A stretch of 64,000 nucleotides of DNA. It comes from Roseovarius arcticus. Lineage in GTDB: Bacteria; Pseudomonadota; Alphaproteobacteria; Rhodobacterales; Rhodobacteraceae. A model generated the notes under the pieces. The model did no database searches. It was not told where the DNA came from and was given only the letters and a program-made list of their open reading frames with translations. The stretch spans positions 2,480,001-2,544,000 of the forward strand of contig NZ_SZZN01000001.1 of assembly GCF_006125015.1 (NCBI RefSeq), in the 5' to 3' direction. Shown one piece after another: positions 9,370 through 19,879 of this stretch. Numbering within the stretch: the stretch's first letter is position 1; the number at the start of each line of letters is the position of its first letter. Both the position numbers and the translations under genes were made by a program.

Positions 9370-10707
9370 TTAACGCAGGCGCGCATTTCCAAAGCCCGCA
9401 CTGCGCACCCGCGCCAACGCGCTCTGTGCCGATTGTGCGTTGGCATAAGGCCCGCTCAGCAGCAGACTGTATTTTGTGCCGCCCTGCGTCATGCTGCCCA
9501 GCCGCGCAGGCAGGCCCACCCCGTTAAGGCGCTGCGCCGCTTGCAGCGCCTGCGCTCGCGTGGTGAAGACGCCAGCCTGTACGTAATTTTGTCCAATAGC
9601 CTGCGCCGCAGGCTGACGAGATTTGGTTGAGACTGTTCCGCGGCGCTTGGGCGCTGCCATGGCCGCGCGCTGTTGCTCATAACTGGTGTAGGGATAAACC
9701 AGGCCGGGATACTGCGCTGACATCTCGCGCCCAGTATCGGTCAGGATCAGGCGGCGCGGCTGGGTTTGTGTCCACATCATATCCATCTGCGCCTTGCCCG
9801 CAAAAGTCTGGTTTGCGCGGTTAGGGTTCAGGCGGCCGTCCATCCAAACACGTTTGTATCCTTCGGGGATGACCACCTCCTGAGTCGCGCGGGCCTGCTG
9901 TTGGGCGACATGCCGGGGCGCGACGCGCACGGTGTAGGGATCGACGCGCACGACGCGCCTGACCTTGCGGCCCTGTGGCACGGTCGGCGCCGTGCGTACC
10001 ACATAGGCTAGCACCGCTGCCGGCGCGGGCACGCTATAGGCGGGCGCCTCGTAGCTGGGGGCGGGCATGGCGCGCGGGGCACTACGCGCCGCATGCGTGC
10101 CGGGAACGCGCGTCACGTGCGGTGCTTTCTGCGGCCCGCACCGAACGGCATACCCTTCGGCGTTGGCAGTGTAGCGCGACGACAGCGCGCTTGCGCCCGG
10201 GCAGACCGGGGCGACCGCAACGCGCGTCTTGCGGCGAACGGGCTGTTTCGCAGGCTTCGCGACAGGGGCAAGAACTGGCGCAGGGCGCGGCACTGGAACA
10301 GCGACCTTGCGCACGCGGACCTTCAGGGCTGGCTGCGCTGGGGCGGGCTTGGCACGCACCACGCGCTTCGGCGCAGGTGCAGGGACTGCGGATATCTTGG
10401 CTTTGGGTTGCGGCGCTATTTGTGGCTGAGGTTTCGGCGTTGCGGCGGGCGCACGCGCTGTCAGCGATGGCTGTTGGCCGCACATAGTCTTGCGGGCGCG
10501 CGATACGCGCGGCACCCATGTCACGTTACCGTCAATCCCTGCCCTCACGTATACGCAGCCTTCGCTGTCGACGTACTGGCGCCCCGTGTAGGAACTGGGC
10601 GGAAATTCCGCTGGCGTGCCGGAATCGCGAAGAGATTTGGCCTGAGCGATACCCAGTCCGCAAGACGCGGCAATGACCGCGAGCGCTATCAAGCGTGTAA
10701 GTTTCAT
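9370..10707 (-). CDS. SPOR-domain envelope protein with signal peptide
   Basis: 445 aa. It starts with a Sec signal peptide (MKLTRLIALAVIAASCGLGIAQA), a short Cys-containing N-domain (YVDSEGCVYVRAG), then a long Pro/Ala/Lys/Arg-rich linker (about 95-330) likely to span the periplasm. The last ~75 residues are a SPOR domain (NYVQAGVFTTRAQALQAAQR onward), known to bind peptidoglycan stripped of stem peptides at division sites. It is probably a periplasmic division or cell-wall protein; an RlpA-type catalytic domain was not seen. Confidence 0.85.
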   Translation of the reverse strand: MKLTRLIALAVIAASCGLGIAQAKSLRDSGTPAEFPPSSYTGRQYVDSEGCVYVRAGIDGNVTWVPRVSRARKTMCGQQPSLTARAPAATPKPQPQIAPQPKAKISAVPAPAPKRVVRAKPAPAQPALKVRVRKVAVPVPRPAPVLAPVAKPAKQPVRRKTRVAVAPVCPGASALSSRYTANAEGYAVRCGPQKAPHVTRVPGTHAARSAPRAMPAPSYEAPAYSVPAPAAVLAYVVRTAPTVPQGRKVRRVVRVDPYTVRVAPRHVAQQQARATQEVVIPEGYKRVWMDGRLNPNRANQTFAGKAQMDMMWTQTQPRRLILTDTGREMSAQYPGLVYPYTSYEQQRAAMAAPKRRGTVSTKSRQPAAQAIGQNYVQAGVFTTRAQALQAAQRLNGVGLPARLGSMTQGGTKYSLLLSGPYANAQSAQSALARVRSAGFGNARLR

Positions 10708-10785
10708 GTTGCCCCCACAAGATGTAGGGGTGATCCTGCCTTAATTCAGCGCGCTAGTAAACAGGCAAGCGATGATCGGCCCGCC

Positions 10786-11418
10786 TTATTTGGTACCAAA
10801 CATCCGGTCGCCTGCATCGCCAAGCCCCGGCAGAATGTAGCCCTTCTCGTCCAGTCCATCATCCAGCGAAGCCGTGACGATCGGCACGTCAGGATGGGCC
10901 TGCTTCATTCGGGCGACACCCTCGGGCGAGGCCAAGAGGCACAGAAAACGGATATCAGTCGCGCCTGCCTGCTTGAGCAGGTCCACAGCGGCGGCAGACG
11001 AATTACCCGTCGCCAGCATCGGATCGACGACGATCACCAGCCGCTTGCCCAACTGGTCGGGCACCTTGAAATAATACTGCACCGGCTGCAGCGTTTTCTC
11101 GTCGCGGTAGAGCCCTACAAAGCCGACCCGCGCCGACGGGATCAGCTCCAGCATTCCGTCCAGCAGGCCATTGCCCGCCCTCAGGATCGAAATCAGCGCC
11201 AGCTTGCGACCCGCGAGAACCGGCGCGTCCATCTCACGCATTGGCGTCTCGATTTCGCGCGTGGTCATGGGCAACTCGTGCGTCACCTCATACGCCAAGA
11301 GCTGCGAGATTTCGCGCAGCAATTGACGGAACACAGCGGTCGACGTGTCCTTCTCGCGCATCAGCGTCAGCTTGTGCTGAACAAGGGGGTGTTTGACGAC
11401 AGTCAGGTGCTGCTGCAT
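10786..11418 (-). CDS. upp: Uracil phosphoribosyltransferase
   Basis: Makes UMP from uracil and PRPP in pyrimidine salvage, cytosolic. Seen: [14 protein letters not shown], the PRPP loop [13 protein letters not shown] and the uracil-binding end [17 protein letters not shown]. The start is the ATG at 11418, preceded by AGAAGGA at good spacing; the frame continues upstream only to a TTG. 210 aa, the normal length. Divergent from maeB across about 220 bp. Confidence 0.96.
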   Translation of the reverse strand: MQQHLTVVKHPLVQHKLTLMREKDTSTAVFRQLLREISQLLAYEVTHELPMTTREIETPMREMDAPVLAGRKLALISILRAGNGLLDGMLELIPSARVGFVGLYRDEKTLQPVQYYFKVPDQLGKRLVIVVDPMLATGNSSAAAVDLLKQAGATDIRFLCLLASPEGVARMKQAHPDVPIVTASLDDGLDEKGYILPGLGDAGDRMFGTK

Positions 11419-11639
11419 GGGACGTTCCTTCTGCAAATGGCTGGCATCTTATTTACAGATGCGCGCGGCGCGGGCAATGGCAGCGTTGGAAAAGCTCGCC
11501 GTGCCCGCCATATTTGGGCAGTAACCAGATCTCTTCCTGATTGCGTGTATCCGTGCAAAGATGCACTTTCAGGGCAACACCCACGCCACCACGAGAAAAC
11601 TAGTTTAACACTAAACCAATTCAGGTAAGGAACCGCACC

Positions 11640-13916
11640 ATGAGCGACACGACCGACAGCGCACGTCAGGCGGCCCTGAATTATCACGAATTCCCAAAAC
11701 CCGGCAAGCTAGAGATACGCGCAACAAAACCGCTGGCAAATGGCCGGGATTTGGCGCGCGCCTATTCGCCCGGCGTCGCCGAGGCGTGTCTGGAGATCAA
11801 GGCCGACCCCGCAAACGCCAGCCGATACACCAGCCGCGGCAATCTGGTCGCGGTTGTGACCAACGGCACCGCCGTTCTGGGCCTTGGCAATATCGGCGCG
11901 CTGGCGTCCAAACCGGTGATGGAAGGCAAAGCGGTCCTGTTCAAAAAGTTTGCTGATATTGACTGCTTTGACATTGAATTGAACGAGCCGGACCCCGAAA
12001 AGCTGGCCAATATTGTCTGCGCGATGGAGCCCACATTCGGCGCGATCAACCTTGAGGACATCAAGGCGCCCGACTGCTTCATTGTTGAGCGGATCTGCCG
12101 CGAGCGGATGGGTATTCCGGTGTTTCACGACGACCAGCACGGCACTGCCATCGTCGTCGGCGCCGCCGCCACCAATGCGCTCTATGTAGCGGGCAAGAAG
12201 TGGGAAGACATCAAGATCGTCTCGACCGGCGGCGGCGCGGCGGGCATCGCCTGCCTGAACATGTTGGTGAAATTGGGCGTGCGGCGCAGCAATATATGGC
12301 TGTGCGACATTCATGGGCTGGTTTACGCGGGCCGGGCCGAGGACATGAACCCGCAAAAGGCCGATTTCGCGCAAGAGACAGACATGCGCACTTTGGACGA
12401 CGTGATTGACGGTGCGGACCTCTTCCTCGGTCTGTCCGGTCCCGGTGTGCTGACCGCTGAACAGGTCAAAAGGATGGCTTCGCGCCCAATTATTTTTGCG
12501 CTGGCCAACCCCACTCCGGAAATTATGCCCGACCTCGCCCGCGAGGCCGCACCGGACGCGATAATCGCAACGGGGCGCAGCGATTTTCCCAATCAGGTGA
12601 ACAACGTCCTTTGCTTTCCGTTCATCTTTCGCGGCGCGCTGGATGTGGGCGCGACCCAGATCAATGACGCCATGCAGATCGCCTGCGTCGATGGCATCGC
12701 CGAGCTTGCCCGTGCCACGACTTCGGCCGAGGCAGCAGCGGCCTACCAGGGCGAGGCGCTGACCTTTGGCGCCGACTACCTCATCCCCAAGCCGTTCGAT
12801 CCGCGCCTGTCGGGCATCGTATCCACCGCCGTCGCCCGCGCCGCAATGGAGAGCGGCGTGGCCGCCCGACCGCTGGACGATCTGGTCGCCTACAAGGCCA
12901 AGTTAGACGCGTCGGTGTTCAAATCCGCCCTGCTGATGCGCCCAGTCTTTGAGGCATCGAAAAAGGACGCCCGCCGCATCGTATTCGCCGAGGGCGAGGA
13001 CGAGCGCGTGCTGCGGGCATCGCAGGCCGTTCTGGAGGAAACCAGCGAGCAACCCATACTGATCGGCCGCCCATCGGTGATCGAGGCACGCTGCGAGCGG
13101 CTGGGCCTCGACATCCGCCCCGGCCGCGATTTTCGGCTGGTCAATCCAGAGGACGATCCGCGTTACCGCGACTACTGGACCAGCTATCACGAGATCATGC
13201 AGCGCCGGGGCGTCACGCCTGATCTGGCCAAGGCGGTCATGCGCACAAATACCACCGCCATTGGCGCTGTTATGGTGCATCGCGGCGAGGCAGACAGCCT
13301 TATCTGCGGCACATTCGGCGAATATCGCTGGCATCTAAACTACGTCAACCAAGTGTTGGGGGATACAGACCATCACCCGCACGGCGCGCTCAGTATGATG
13401 ATTCTAGAGGACGGTCCGCTCTTTATTGCGGACACGCATGTGCGCACCTTCCCCTCGCCCGAGCAGTTGGCCGAGTCGGCCATCGGCGCCGCACGCCACG
13501 TCCGCCGCTTTGGCATCGAGCCGCGCATCGCGTTTTGTTCCCAATCGCAGTTCGGCAATCAAGGCGAGGATTCTGGCAAACGTCAGCGCGCCGCAATTGC
13601 CCTGCTAGACGCAAAACCGCGCGATTTCTGCTACGAGGGCGAGATGAATATCGACACCGCGCTGGACGAGGACCTGCGCGAGCGCCTCTTGCCCGGCAAC
13701 AGGATGCATGGCGCGGCGAACGTGCTAATCTTTTCCAACGCCGATGCGGCGTCAGGCGTGCGCAACATTCTCAAGATGAAGGGCGGCGGGCTAGAAGTTG
13801 GCCCGATTCTGATGGGCATGGGCAACCGTGCGCATATTGTGTCACCCTCCATCACGCCGCGCGGTCTGCTGAACATGGCGGCCATCGCCGGCACGCCAGT
13901 CGCGCATTATGGCTAG
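11640..13916 (+). CDS. maeB: NADP-dependent malic enzyme with phosphotransacetylase-like domain
   Basis: Oxidative decarboxylation of malate to pyruvate, supplying NADPH and linking the TCA cycle to gluconeogenesis. 758 aa, the MaeB layout: N-terminal malic-enzyme domain (about 1-430, with [16 protein letters not shown] and [13 protein letters not shown]) and a C-terminal PTA-like domain (about 435-758, with [14 protein letters not shown] and [17 protein letters not shown]) that in this family is regulatory rather than catalytic. The gene appears complete and single. AAGGAA precedes the ATG. Confidence 0.95.
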   Translation: MSDTTDSARQAALNYHEFPKPGKLEIRATKPLANGRDLARAYSPGVAEACLEIKADPANASRYTSRGNLVAVVTNGTAVLGLGNIGALASKPVMEGKAVLFKKFADIDCFDIELNEPDPEKLANIVCAMEPTFGAINLEDIKAPDCFIVERICRERMGIPVFHDDQHGTAIVVGAAATNALYVAGKKWEDIKIVSTGGGAAGIACLNMLVKLGVRRSNIWLCDIHGLVYAGRAEDMNPQKADFAQETDMRTLDDVIDGADLFLGLSGPGVLTAEQVKRMASRPIIFALANPTPEIMPDLAREAAPDAIIATGRSDFPNQVNNVLCFPFIFRGALDVGATQINDAMQIACVDGIAELARATTSAEAAAAYQGEALTFGADYLIPKPFDPRLSGIVSTAVARAAMESGVAARPLDDLVAYKAKLDASVFKSALLMRPVFEASKKDARRIVFAEGEDERVLRASQAVLEETSEQPILIGRPSVIEARCERLGLDIRPGRDFRLVNPEDDPRYRDYWTSYHEIMQRRGVTPDLAKAVMRTNTTAIGAVMVHRGEADSLICGTFGEYRWHLNYVNQVLGDTDHHPHGALSMMILEDGPLFIADTHVRTFPSPEQLAESAIGAARHVRRFGIEPRIAFCSQSQFGNQGEDSGKRQRAAIALLDAKPRDFCYEGEMNIDTALDEDLRERLLPGNRMHGAANVLIFSNADAASGVRNILKMKGGGLEVGPILMGMGNRAHIVSPSITPRGLLNMAAIAGTPVAHYG

Positions 13917-13991
13917 GTTGGCAGCGATCATTTTTCCTTCTGCGGTCTGTCCAAAGCGGCCAGCCGTGGAAGCGGAGAGAACCATCTAGTT

Positions 13992-14027
13992 CAAAAAACA
14001 CGTCGCCGTCCCGTTTCCGGGGCGGCG
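13992..14027 (-). terminator. Rho-independent terminator of the small minus-strand gene
   Basis: Ten-base-pair stem (14004-14013 with 14018-14027, one G-U pair) and a four-base loop. On the minus strand it is followed after three bases by TGTTTTTT. It lies just past the stop of the 23-codon ORF at 14051-14122. Confidence 0.7.
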
Positions 14028-14050
14028 AAAGTTCTCTGCCGAAGTTGGGC

Positions 14051-14122
14051 TTACTTCGTCTTGGGCTGGCTGCCCGGCTTCGAGCCGGCTTGCTTCGGCT
14101 GGGGTTTGGATGTGTTTGCCAT
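14051..14122 (-). CDS. Very small Lys/Pro/Gln-rich protein (23 aa)
   Basis: ATG at 14122, TAA at 14051. The product starts MANTSKPQPKQAGSK and ends in PKTK: about one quarter Lys, rich in Pro, Gln and Ser, with no hydrophobic core, so probably disordered and perhaps nucleic-acid binding. AGAGAAG sits about nine bases before the ATG. The terminator right behind the stop argues for a real, separately transcribed unit rather than a chance ORF. It could instead be a small RNA that happens to contain an ORF. Function unknown. Confidence 0.5.
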   Translation of the reverse strand: MANTSKPQPKQAGSKPGSQPKTK

Positions 14123-14443
14123 TTTACTGACTTCTCTTGAGGTTAAGGGTCGGCACCATGCCTTCCCTGTATCCAAATTGACGTATCCCAGCCAAAAAAC
14201 AAGAGGCATTTCCAACACCGCCTGTCGGCTTTTTCCTTTATAGGCAGAGACTTGCCAAACTTATATCCGCTTCGGCCACTTTTGGCGCATTACGCTGCGG
14301 CAGCGCTTAATGCCTGCAAAATTCTTGGAACGATGCAGCGCAAAATGGCGTTGAATCTCGCTTGCGATGCGCAACAAACGCATCGCTACTTGCCCCGCAC
14401 CCTTTCGCCGCCCTAACATGAGAATGGCATCAGGGAGGCCAAT
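14123..14443. other. Intergenic region upstream of prpE
   Basis: About 320 bp that should carry the promoter of the small minus-strand gene and that of prpE. No further gene was seen. GGGAGG, about six bases before the prpE ATG, is a strong ribosome site. Confidence 0.4.
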
Positions 14444-16333
14444 ATGCGCTACGCCGACATTTACCGCAGCTGGAAAGACGACCCCGAAGCCTATTGGCTA
14501 AAGCAGGCCGAGGCCATCGACTGGGACGAGGCCCCGACCAAGGCTCTCTTTGATCGCGGGAATCACATGTACGAATGGTTCGCCGATGCAAAGGTGAACA
14601 CCTGCTACAATGCTGTCGACCGCCACGTCGCCGCCGGACGCGGCGAGCAAGTGGCCATTATTCACGATAGCCCCGTCACAGGCACAAAACACCACATCAC
14701 CTATGCGGAGCTTCAGTCTCGCGTCGCCAACCTTGCCGGCGCCTTGCGCGCCAAGGGCGTGGAAAAAGGCGACCGCGTCATCATTTACATGCCCATGGTC
14801 CCCGAGGCACTCGAGGCGATGCTGGCCTGCACGCGCATCGGCGCGATCCATTCGGTCGTCTTTGGTGGCTTTTCTGCCAATGAGCTGGCCGTCCGCATCG
14901 ACGATTGCACCCCCAAGGCGATCATCGCCGCCTCCTGCGGGATCGAGCCAAGTCGCGTGGTGCACTACAAACCTCTAGTCGATGGCGCGATTGAGCAAGC
15001 CACGCACAAACCGGACTTCTGCGTGATTTTTCAGCGCGATCAGGAGGTCGCAAACCTGATAGAGGGCCGCGACGTCGACTGGCATGCATTCCAGTATGGC
15101 GCAGAGCCTGCAGACTGCCTCCCTGTCGAGGGCAATCACCCAGCATATATTCTCTATACTTCGGGCACCACAGGTGCGCCCAAGGGTGTGATCCGCGCTA
15201 CTGCCGGGCATCTGGTAGCGCTAAACTGGACGATGAAGAATATCTACAACGTCGATCCGGGCGATGTGTTCTGGGCTGCATCAGACGTGGGCTGGGTCGT
15301 GGGCCATAGCTATATCTGCTACGCACCGCTGATCCACGGCAACACCACCATCGTGTTCGAGGGAAAACCGGTAGGCACCCCCGATGCGGGCACGTTCTGG
15401 CGCGTCATTTCGGAACATAACGTGCGCAGCTTTTTCACCGCACCCACTGCCATCCGCGCGGTCAAGCGCGAGGACCCCAACGGTGAGTTGCTGAAAAACT
15501 ACGACCTGTCATGCCTCAATGCGCTCTATCTGGCGGGCGAGCGGGCCGATCCGGATACGATCCACTGGGCGCAAAAGGTCTTGGATAAACCAGTCTATGA
15601 CCACTGGTGGCAGACAGAAACAGGTTGCGCCATCGCTGCAAACCCCGTCGGTGTTGAGGCGCTGGCCGTCAAAGTCGGCTCGCCCACAGTGCCGATGCCC
15701 GGCTACGACATCGAGATCCTAGCCGAGGACGGCACACCCAAGCCGGTGGGCGAGTTGGGCGCCATAGCGATCAAACTGCCGCTACCCCCCGGCACTCTAC
15801 CAACCCTTTGGAACGCCGAGGACAGATTTCGCAAGTCCTACCTCGCAACCTTCCCCGGCTATTACGAGACTGGCGATGCAGGCCTGATCGACGAGGACGG
15901 ATACCTTTATATCATGGCGCGCACCGACGATGTCATCAATGTCGCCGGCCATCGCCTAAGCACCGGCCTGATGGAGGAAGTTCTCGCAGGCCACCCCGAC
16001 GTCGCCGAATGCGCGGTTCTGGGCGCCAAGGATCAGTTGAAGGGCCAGGTGCCCATCGGTTTCGTTTGTTTAACCAAGGGCGTTGACCGCCCGGCTGCCG
16101 ACATCACCCGCGAATGCGTCGCCCTTGTGCGCGACAAAATCGGCCCCGTCGCGGCCTTCAAACTGGCCGTTGTCGTCGACCGCCTGCCCAAAACCCGCTC
16201 GGGCAAGATTCTGCGCCGCACCATGGCCAGCCTCGCTGATGGCGAAACGTTCAAGCCGCCCGCCACAATCGACGATCCCGCGATATTGGATGAGATTGCA
16301 GAGGCATTAAAAACCATTGGCTATCCGAACTAG
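14444..16333 (+). CDS. prpE: Propionyl-CoA synthetase (propionate-CoA ligase)
   Basis: Activates propionate (or acetate) to its CoA thioester through an acyl-adenylate. 629 aa, PrpE length. Seen: adenylate-forming motif YTSGTTGAPKGV, DVGWVVGHSYICY, DHWWQTETG, and the C-terminal KTRSGKILRRTM with the Lys that is acetylated in this family to switch the enzyme off. The N-terminal YRSWKDDPEAYWL is the usual ACS-type cap. In marine alphaproteobacteria it feeds propionate, including that from DMSP, into the methylmalonyl-CoA or methylcitrate route. A terminator follows. Confidence 0.92.
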   Translation: MRYADIYRSWKDDPEAYWLKQAEAIDWDEAPTKALFDRGNHMYEWFADAKVNTCYNAVDRHVAAGRGEQVAIIHDSPVTGTKHHITYAELQSRVANLAGALRAKGVEKGDRVIIYMPMVPEALEAMLACTRIGAIHSVVFGGFSANELAVRIDDCTPKAIIAASCGIEPSRVVHYKPLVDGAIEQATHKPDFCVIFQRDQEVANLIEGRDVDWHAFQYGAEPADCLPVEGNHPAYILYTSGTTGAPKGVIRATAGHLVALNWTMKNIYNVDPGDVFWAASDVGWVVGHSYICYAPLIHGNTTIVFEGKPVGTPDAGTFWRVISEHNVRSFFTAPTAIRAVKREDPNGELLKNYDLSCLNALYLAGERADPDTIHWAQKVLDKPVYDHWWQTETGCAIAANPVGVEALAVKVGSPTVPMPGYDIEILAEDGTPKPVGELGAIAIKLPLPPGTLPTLWNAEDRFRKSYLATFPGYYETGDAGLIDEDGYLYIMARTDDVINVAGHRLSTGLMEEVLAGHPDVAECAVLGAKDQLKGQVPIGFVCLTKGVDRPAADITRECVALVRDKIGPVAAFKLAVVVDRLPKTRSGKILRRTMASLADGETFKPPATIDDPAILDEIAEALKTIGYPN

Positions 16334-16339
16334 GCAAAA

Positions 16340-16377
16340 GGCGCCGCACAATCATGCGGCGCCCCCCATTTCTTTTT
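16340..16377 (+). terminator. Rho-independent terminator after prpE
   Basis: Perfect 9-bp stem GGCGCCGCA / TGCGGCGCC with a six-base loop (16340-16363), followed by CCCC and a T-rich tract ending in TTTTT. It closes prpE and marks the edge of conserved core sequence before the integrase. Confidence 0.8.
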
Positions 16378-16475
16378 GCCAAAAATATCCCCGCCGGAGG
16401 GATATCCTCTTTGTGTCATGCGGTCTCATGACGTCTCACCGGCCTTAAAGTTCCTTTAAGGTTCAGTGGGTTATG

Positions 16476-16513
16476 GTGTCACTCTGTTCCGGGAAATTCC
16501 GGACAGTGTCACT
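16476..16513. repeat. Direct octamer repeat around an imperfect hairpin, upstream of the integrase
   Basis: GTGTCACT occurs at 16476-16483 and 16506-16513, flanking the imperfect palindrome TGTTCCGGGAAATTCCGGACA. It lies 30-70 bp before the integrase start, where attachment or arm-type integrase sites are often found. The assignment is an inference. Confidence 0.35.
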
Positions 16514-16544
16514 TGAGATCGTAGATAATAAAGGAGATATATCA

Positions 16545-17411
16545 ATGGCAAAATCAAACGCATTCACAGTCGCACAACTTAAATCACTCCCAGTGGAAAA
16601 ACACTGCGATGGACAGGGTCTGTGGCTCCATAAGCGCGCGGATGGCGGGGCACAATGGACCTTTCGCTTTCAACTGTGGGGTCGTCAACGCGAAATGGGG
16701 ATCGGGTCTTTCAAGCGGGTTGGCTTGGGCGAGGCCCGCAAAAAGGCGGACTGTGTCCGCCTGCAGGTGCAGGCCGATATTGATCCGGTCAAACAGCGCC
16801 GTCTGGAGAGACAGCAGTCGAACTCCCGGGATGGGCGTCTGGAAAGCCTCGCGTGGGAGGCGTACGGGACACACAAGGCGAGCTTGAAGCATGCTGGCGC
16901 GGACGGATTATGGGTCAGCCCCCTGCGCCTGCATCTTCTGCCCAAGTTGGGCAAGATGCCGATTGTTAAGATCGATCAGGACGACATTGCGCATGCCCTG
17001 GCCCCGATCTGGCATGAGAAACCGGTCACGGCCAAGAAAGCCCTTTCCCGGCTCAGAACCGTATTCAAGTATGCGCGGGCCAAAGGCTTCCTCGTAAACC
17101 GGGCTGTCATCGAAGAAGCGGTCATTTTGCTGGGAGAGAACAAGAAACCGGTCAGACAAAGTCTGTCCCTTCCATGGTCAGAGGTCCCCGCCCTCTACGC
17201 GACCCTTTCCGATGACGATCCGGTGCAACTGGCATTGCGAATGCTGATCCTGACGGGGGTGCGGGCAGATTCCGTGAACAACATGCAGCTGGGACAGATC
17301 GAAGGAGAGATGTGGCAGATCCCGCCTCTGCACGTGAAAGGCCGCGCCTCCAATACGGCCGGGTTTGATGTGCCTTTGTCCCAGGAAGCCTTGCATGTGA
17401 TCGCATTGGCG
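16545..17411 (+). pseudogene. Tyrosine recombinase (DUF4102-type integrase), truncated by IS21
   Basis: Integrase of P4-like type. The start at 16545 has AAGGAGATAT just upstream. The N-terminal DUF4102-like arm domain (VEKHCDGQGLWLHKR, EMGIGSFKRVGLGEARKKA), a SAM-like core-binding domain (about 95-195) and the first part of the catalytic domain are present, including the first active-site Arg in TGVRADSV and Lys in HVKGRAS. After residue 289 the frame runs into the IS21 end and stops at 17477, so the HxxR motif and the Tyr nucleophile are missing. It should be inactive. It marks the left side of an island inserted downstream of prpE. Confidence 0.85.
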
Positions 17412-17541
17412 TGTCAATCGGCGCTGAATACTGACCCCATATCGGCATCCAATATTGACCCCCTTGTGGTGTGTTGATCAGGGTCTGTCCCGACTTAGCT
17501 GATCAAGTTGCGGAGGCGGGATAGACCTTGATCGGTTGGGA

Positions 17542-18243
17542 TCAGGCGCGGTTTTTGAAGCGCCAGGACTCGTTTCCGGTTTCGACTATCTCACAGTGAT
17601 GCGTAAGCCGATCGAGCAGCGCGGTCGTCATCTTGGCATCCCCGAATACCGACGGCCATTCACCGAAGGCGAGGTTCGTTGTGACGATGATGGATGTGCG
17701 CTCGTAGAGTTTGCTGATCAGATGGAACAGCAGCTGCCCGCCCGCTTGGGCGAAGGGCAGATACCCCAACTCATCAAGCACGATGAAGTCGAGGCGTGTC
17801 AGGTAATCGGCGGTGCGCCCCTGCTTGCCGGCGCGGGTCTCGGCATCGAGCCGGTTCACCAGGTCGATGACGTTGAAATAGCGGCCGCGTGTGCCATTGC
17901 GGATCAGCGCCCGGGCAATTGCGATCGCCAGATGCGATTTTCCGGTGCCAGTGCCGCCGATCAGAACGACATTGCGCTGGTCGGCCACAAAGGTGCCGGT
18001 GGCGAGATCGCGCACCAGCCCTTCGTTGACCGGCGTGTCCGCAAAGTGGAAGTCTTCCAGATCCTTCGCGAGCGGCAGCTTCGCCACGGTGAGCTGGTAT
18101 TTGATCGAGCGCGCCTGCTTCTCGGCGATCTCCGACTGCAGCAGATCTCCCACGATGCGCGGCGGCTCGAACTGGCGCTTGATGCCCGTGGCCATGACCT
18201 CGTCATAGGCACTGCGCATCCCGTAGAGTTTGAGGGTTCCCAT
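17542..18243 (-). CDS. istB: IS21 helper ATPase IstB
   Basis: AAA+ ATPase that guides IstA to its target DNA. Walker [12 protein letters not shown], Walker [10 protein letters not shown] and the sensor region [11 protein letters not shown] are intact. I give the conservative ATG at 18243 ([16 protein letters not shown]). The better initiation site, ATG at 18269 behind AGGAGAAC, reads MERT and is then one base out of frame with the rest, as if one C had been lost near 18257. The protein may therefore be made poorly or not at all. Confidence 0.8.
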   Translation of the reverse strand: MGTLKLYGMRSAYDEVMATGIKRQFEPPRIVGDLLQSEIAEKQARSIKYQLTVAKLPLAKDLEDFHFADTPVNEGLVRDLATGTFVADQRNVVLIGGTGTGKSHLAIAIARALIRNGTRGRYFNVIDLVNRLDAETRAGKQGRTADYLTRLDFIVLDELGYLPFAQAGGQLLFHLISKLYERTSIIVTTNLAFGEWPSVFGDAKMTTALLDRLTHHCEIVETGNESWRFKNRA

Positions 18244-18326
18244 CAGTTCCAGAACACGGTGCGTTCCATAGCGACTTGTTCTCCTGAGGCTGTCATAGCG
18301 TGCGCAATCAGCCACGGGCTCGTGGG

Positions 18327-19792
18327 TCAGTCGCAACGCGGTGGGGTGAGAAGCAATGGCGGTGGTGTATGATCCCGGCTGCGGGCGAGGATGTTGATGA
18401 TCACCGGCGCCGAGAACACGCCTTGTGCCAGCGCCTCCTGACAGGCCGCCTCGACGGCGACAATGCCATCACCAGCGACACAGCCGAGAATGGCGACCAT
18501 CTGACGATCACCGTCGCTGACGCTCTTGAGTTTGCGCCGCACGTCGGCCATCGCAGTTGGCAGCACCCAGTTCTGGAACGGTGCGCCATTGCGCAACGCA
18601 CCGGGTTTACGCGCCAGCACAGGGACATAGTGCCGGGATCATAGACCGTCTCGTTGCGACCGAAGCAGCGGGGATGTTCGGCCACGACAACGCCATTTTG
18701 TCGGATGACGATCTTCTCGGCATAGGCGTGGACTTCGACGGGCCGCCCGACGGCTGTTGAGATGACCGAATACTTGTTGTTGTCGAACCTGACGAGGCAC
18801 GTCTTCGACACCGAAGCCGGAACTGAATGAAACCCGTCGAACGGGCCGACATAGGGCACGAGGGTCGCGCGTTCCGCTTCGAACATTTGCCAGATCATCT
18901 GATCACTGCGCTCGGGATGCTTGTGCGCCTTGGCATAGGCGATGCACTTGTCGAGTAGCCAGACGTTCAGCTCGTCCAGGCTTTTGACCCGAAGCCGGGG
19001 CGTGAAAAATCGCTCGCGAACAAGGCCGACCTGGTTCTCGACCTGACCTTTCTCCCAGCCGGACGCCGGGGTGCAGGCGACCGGCTGAACCAGATAATGG
19101 CTGCACATCTGCAGAAACCGCCGGTTATAAAGCCGCTCCTTGCCAATGAAGACTGCCTCGACTGCTGTCTTCATATTATCGTAGATGCCGCGCGTGCAGG
19201 CCCCTTTGAAAAAGGCGAAGGCGCGCTCATGCGCGTCGAACACCATCTCCTGGCTCTCACGCATATAGGCCCGCGCGAACATCATCCGACTGTGACACAG
19301 CCGGACATGTGCGACCTTCACCGTCGTCGTGACGCCGCCGATCAGCACGATCTCATGGCTCCAGTCAAACTGGTAAGCCTCGCCCGGCGCGTAGTAGAGC
19401 GGCACATATGCTTCCGCTGCAGCTGACCCGCGCGCCTTCGACCATGTCTTGGCATAGCGTCGAACTGCGTCGTAGCTGCCTTCATAGCCAAGCGCCCGAA
19501 CTTCCTCATAGATCCGGATCATCGTCAGCCGTTCACGCGATGGTTTGCCTTCATTGGCCACCAGGAACCGGTCGACCGCAGCCCGCCATGGCCCGATCCG
19601 CCGCATCGGCTGGTGTTCCCGCTCGTATGTGAAATCGGTCTCGTCCGTTCGCAGGATCTTGCGCACCGTATTGCGCGACACATGCAACTCCCGGGCGATG
19701 CGCTTCATCGACCAGCCCTGCACATGAAATGCCCGACGCACCCGCGCAATCGTATCCACTCGCTTCAACTCCCCCTCCATCCGTTGCCGCAC
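18327..19792 (-). pseudogene. istA: IS21 transposase IstA, frameshifted
   Basis: DDE transposase of IS21. N-terminal HTH (RIARELHVSRNTVRKIL), an rve-type core with YQFDWSHE and a C-terminal beta domain (FHSVPASVSKTCLVRFDNNKYS) read well from 19792 down to about 18640. There VYDP is followed by a shift: the family continuation, with LARKPGALRNGAPF, resumes in the next frame and ends at 18327. One base (T in CCC-TGG) appears lost near 18634-18637. The catalytic core is upstream of the shift, so a shortened protein could still be made. Confidence 0.8.
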
Positions 19793-19879
19793 AACGGATG
19801 GTTAGATGAAACATGAGGGGGGTCAAAATTGGACGCCGATTACCCCGTCAATGGGGTCAGTTTTGCACGCCGAAACACA

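Larger units (their letters stand above)
17412..19879. mobile_element. IS21-family insertion sequence (about 2.47 kb)
   Basis: Ends match the IS21 plan: left TGTCAATCGGCGCTGAATAC and, on the other strand, right TGTGTTTCGGCGTGCAAAAC, each followed by CTGACCCC and then a second repeat ending in TTGACCCCC. Inside are istA and istB on the minus strand. No target duplication is visible, and the genes on the two sides differ (integrase on the left, an unrelated minus-strand gene on the right), so sequence next to the element has been lost or rearranged. Confidence 0.9.

Noticed and set aside
10093..11628. A 511-codon open frame on the plus strand
   Set aside because: It lies antisense to the SPOR-protein and upp genes, has an Arg/His-rich composition typical of reverse-complement GC-rich coding DNA, and matches no family.
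18634..18640. Programmed frameshift in istA
   Set aside because: IS21 transposases are not known to need one, and no slippery heptamer is present; a one-base loss fits better.
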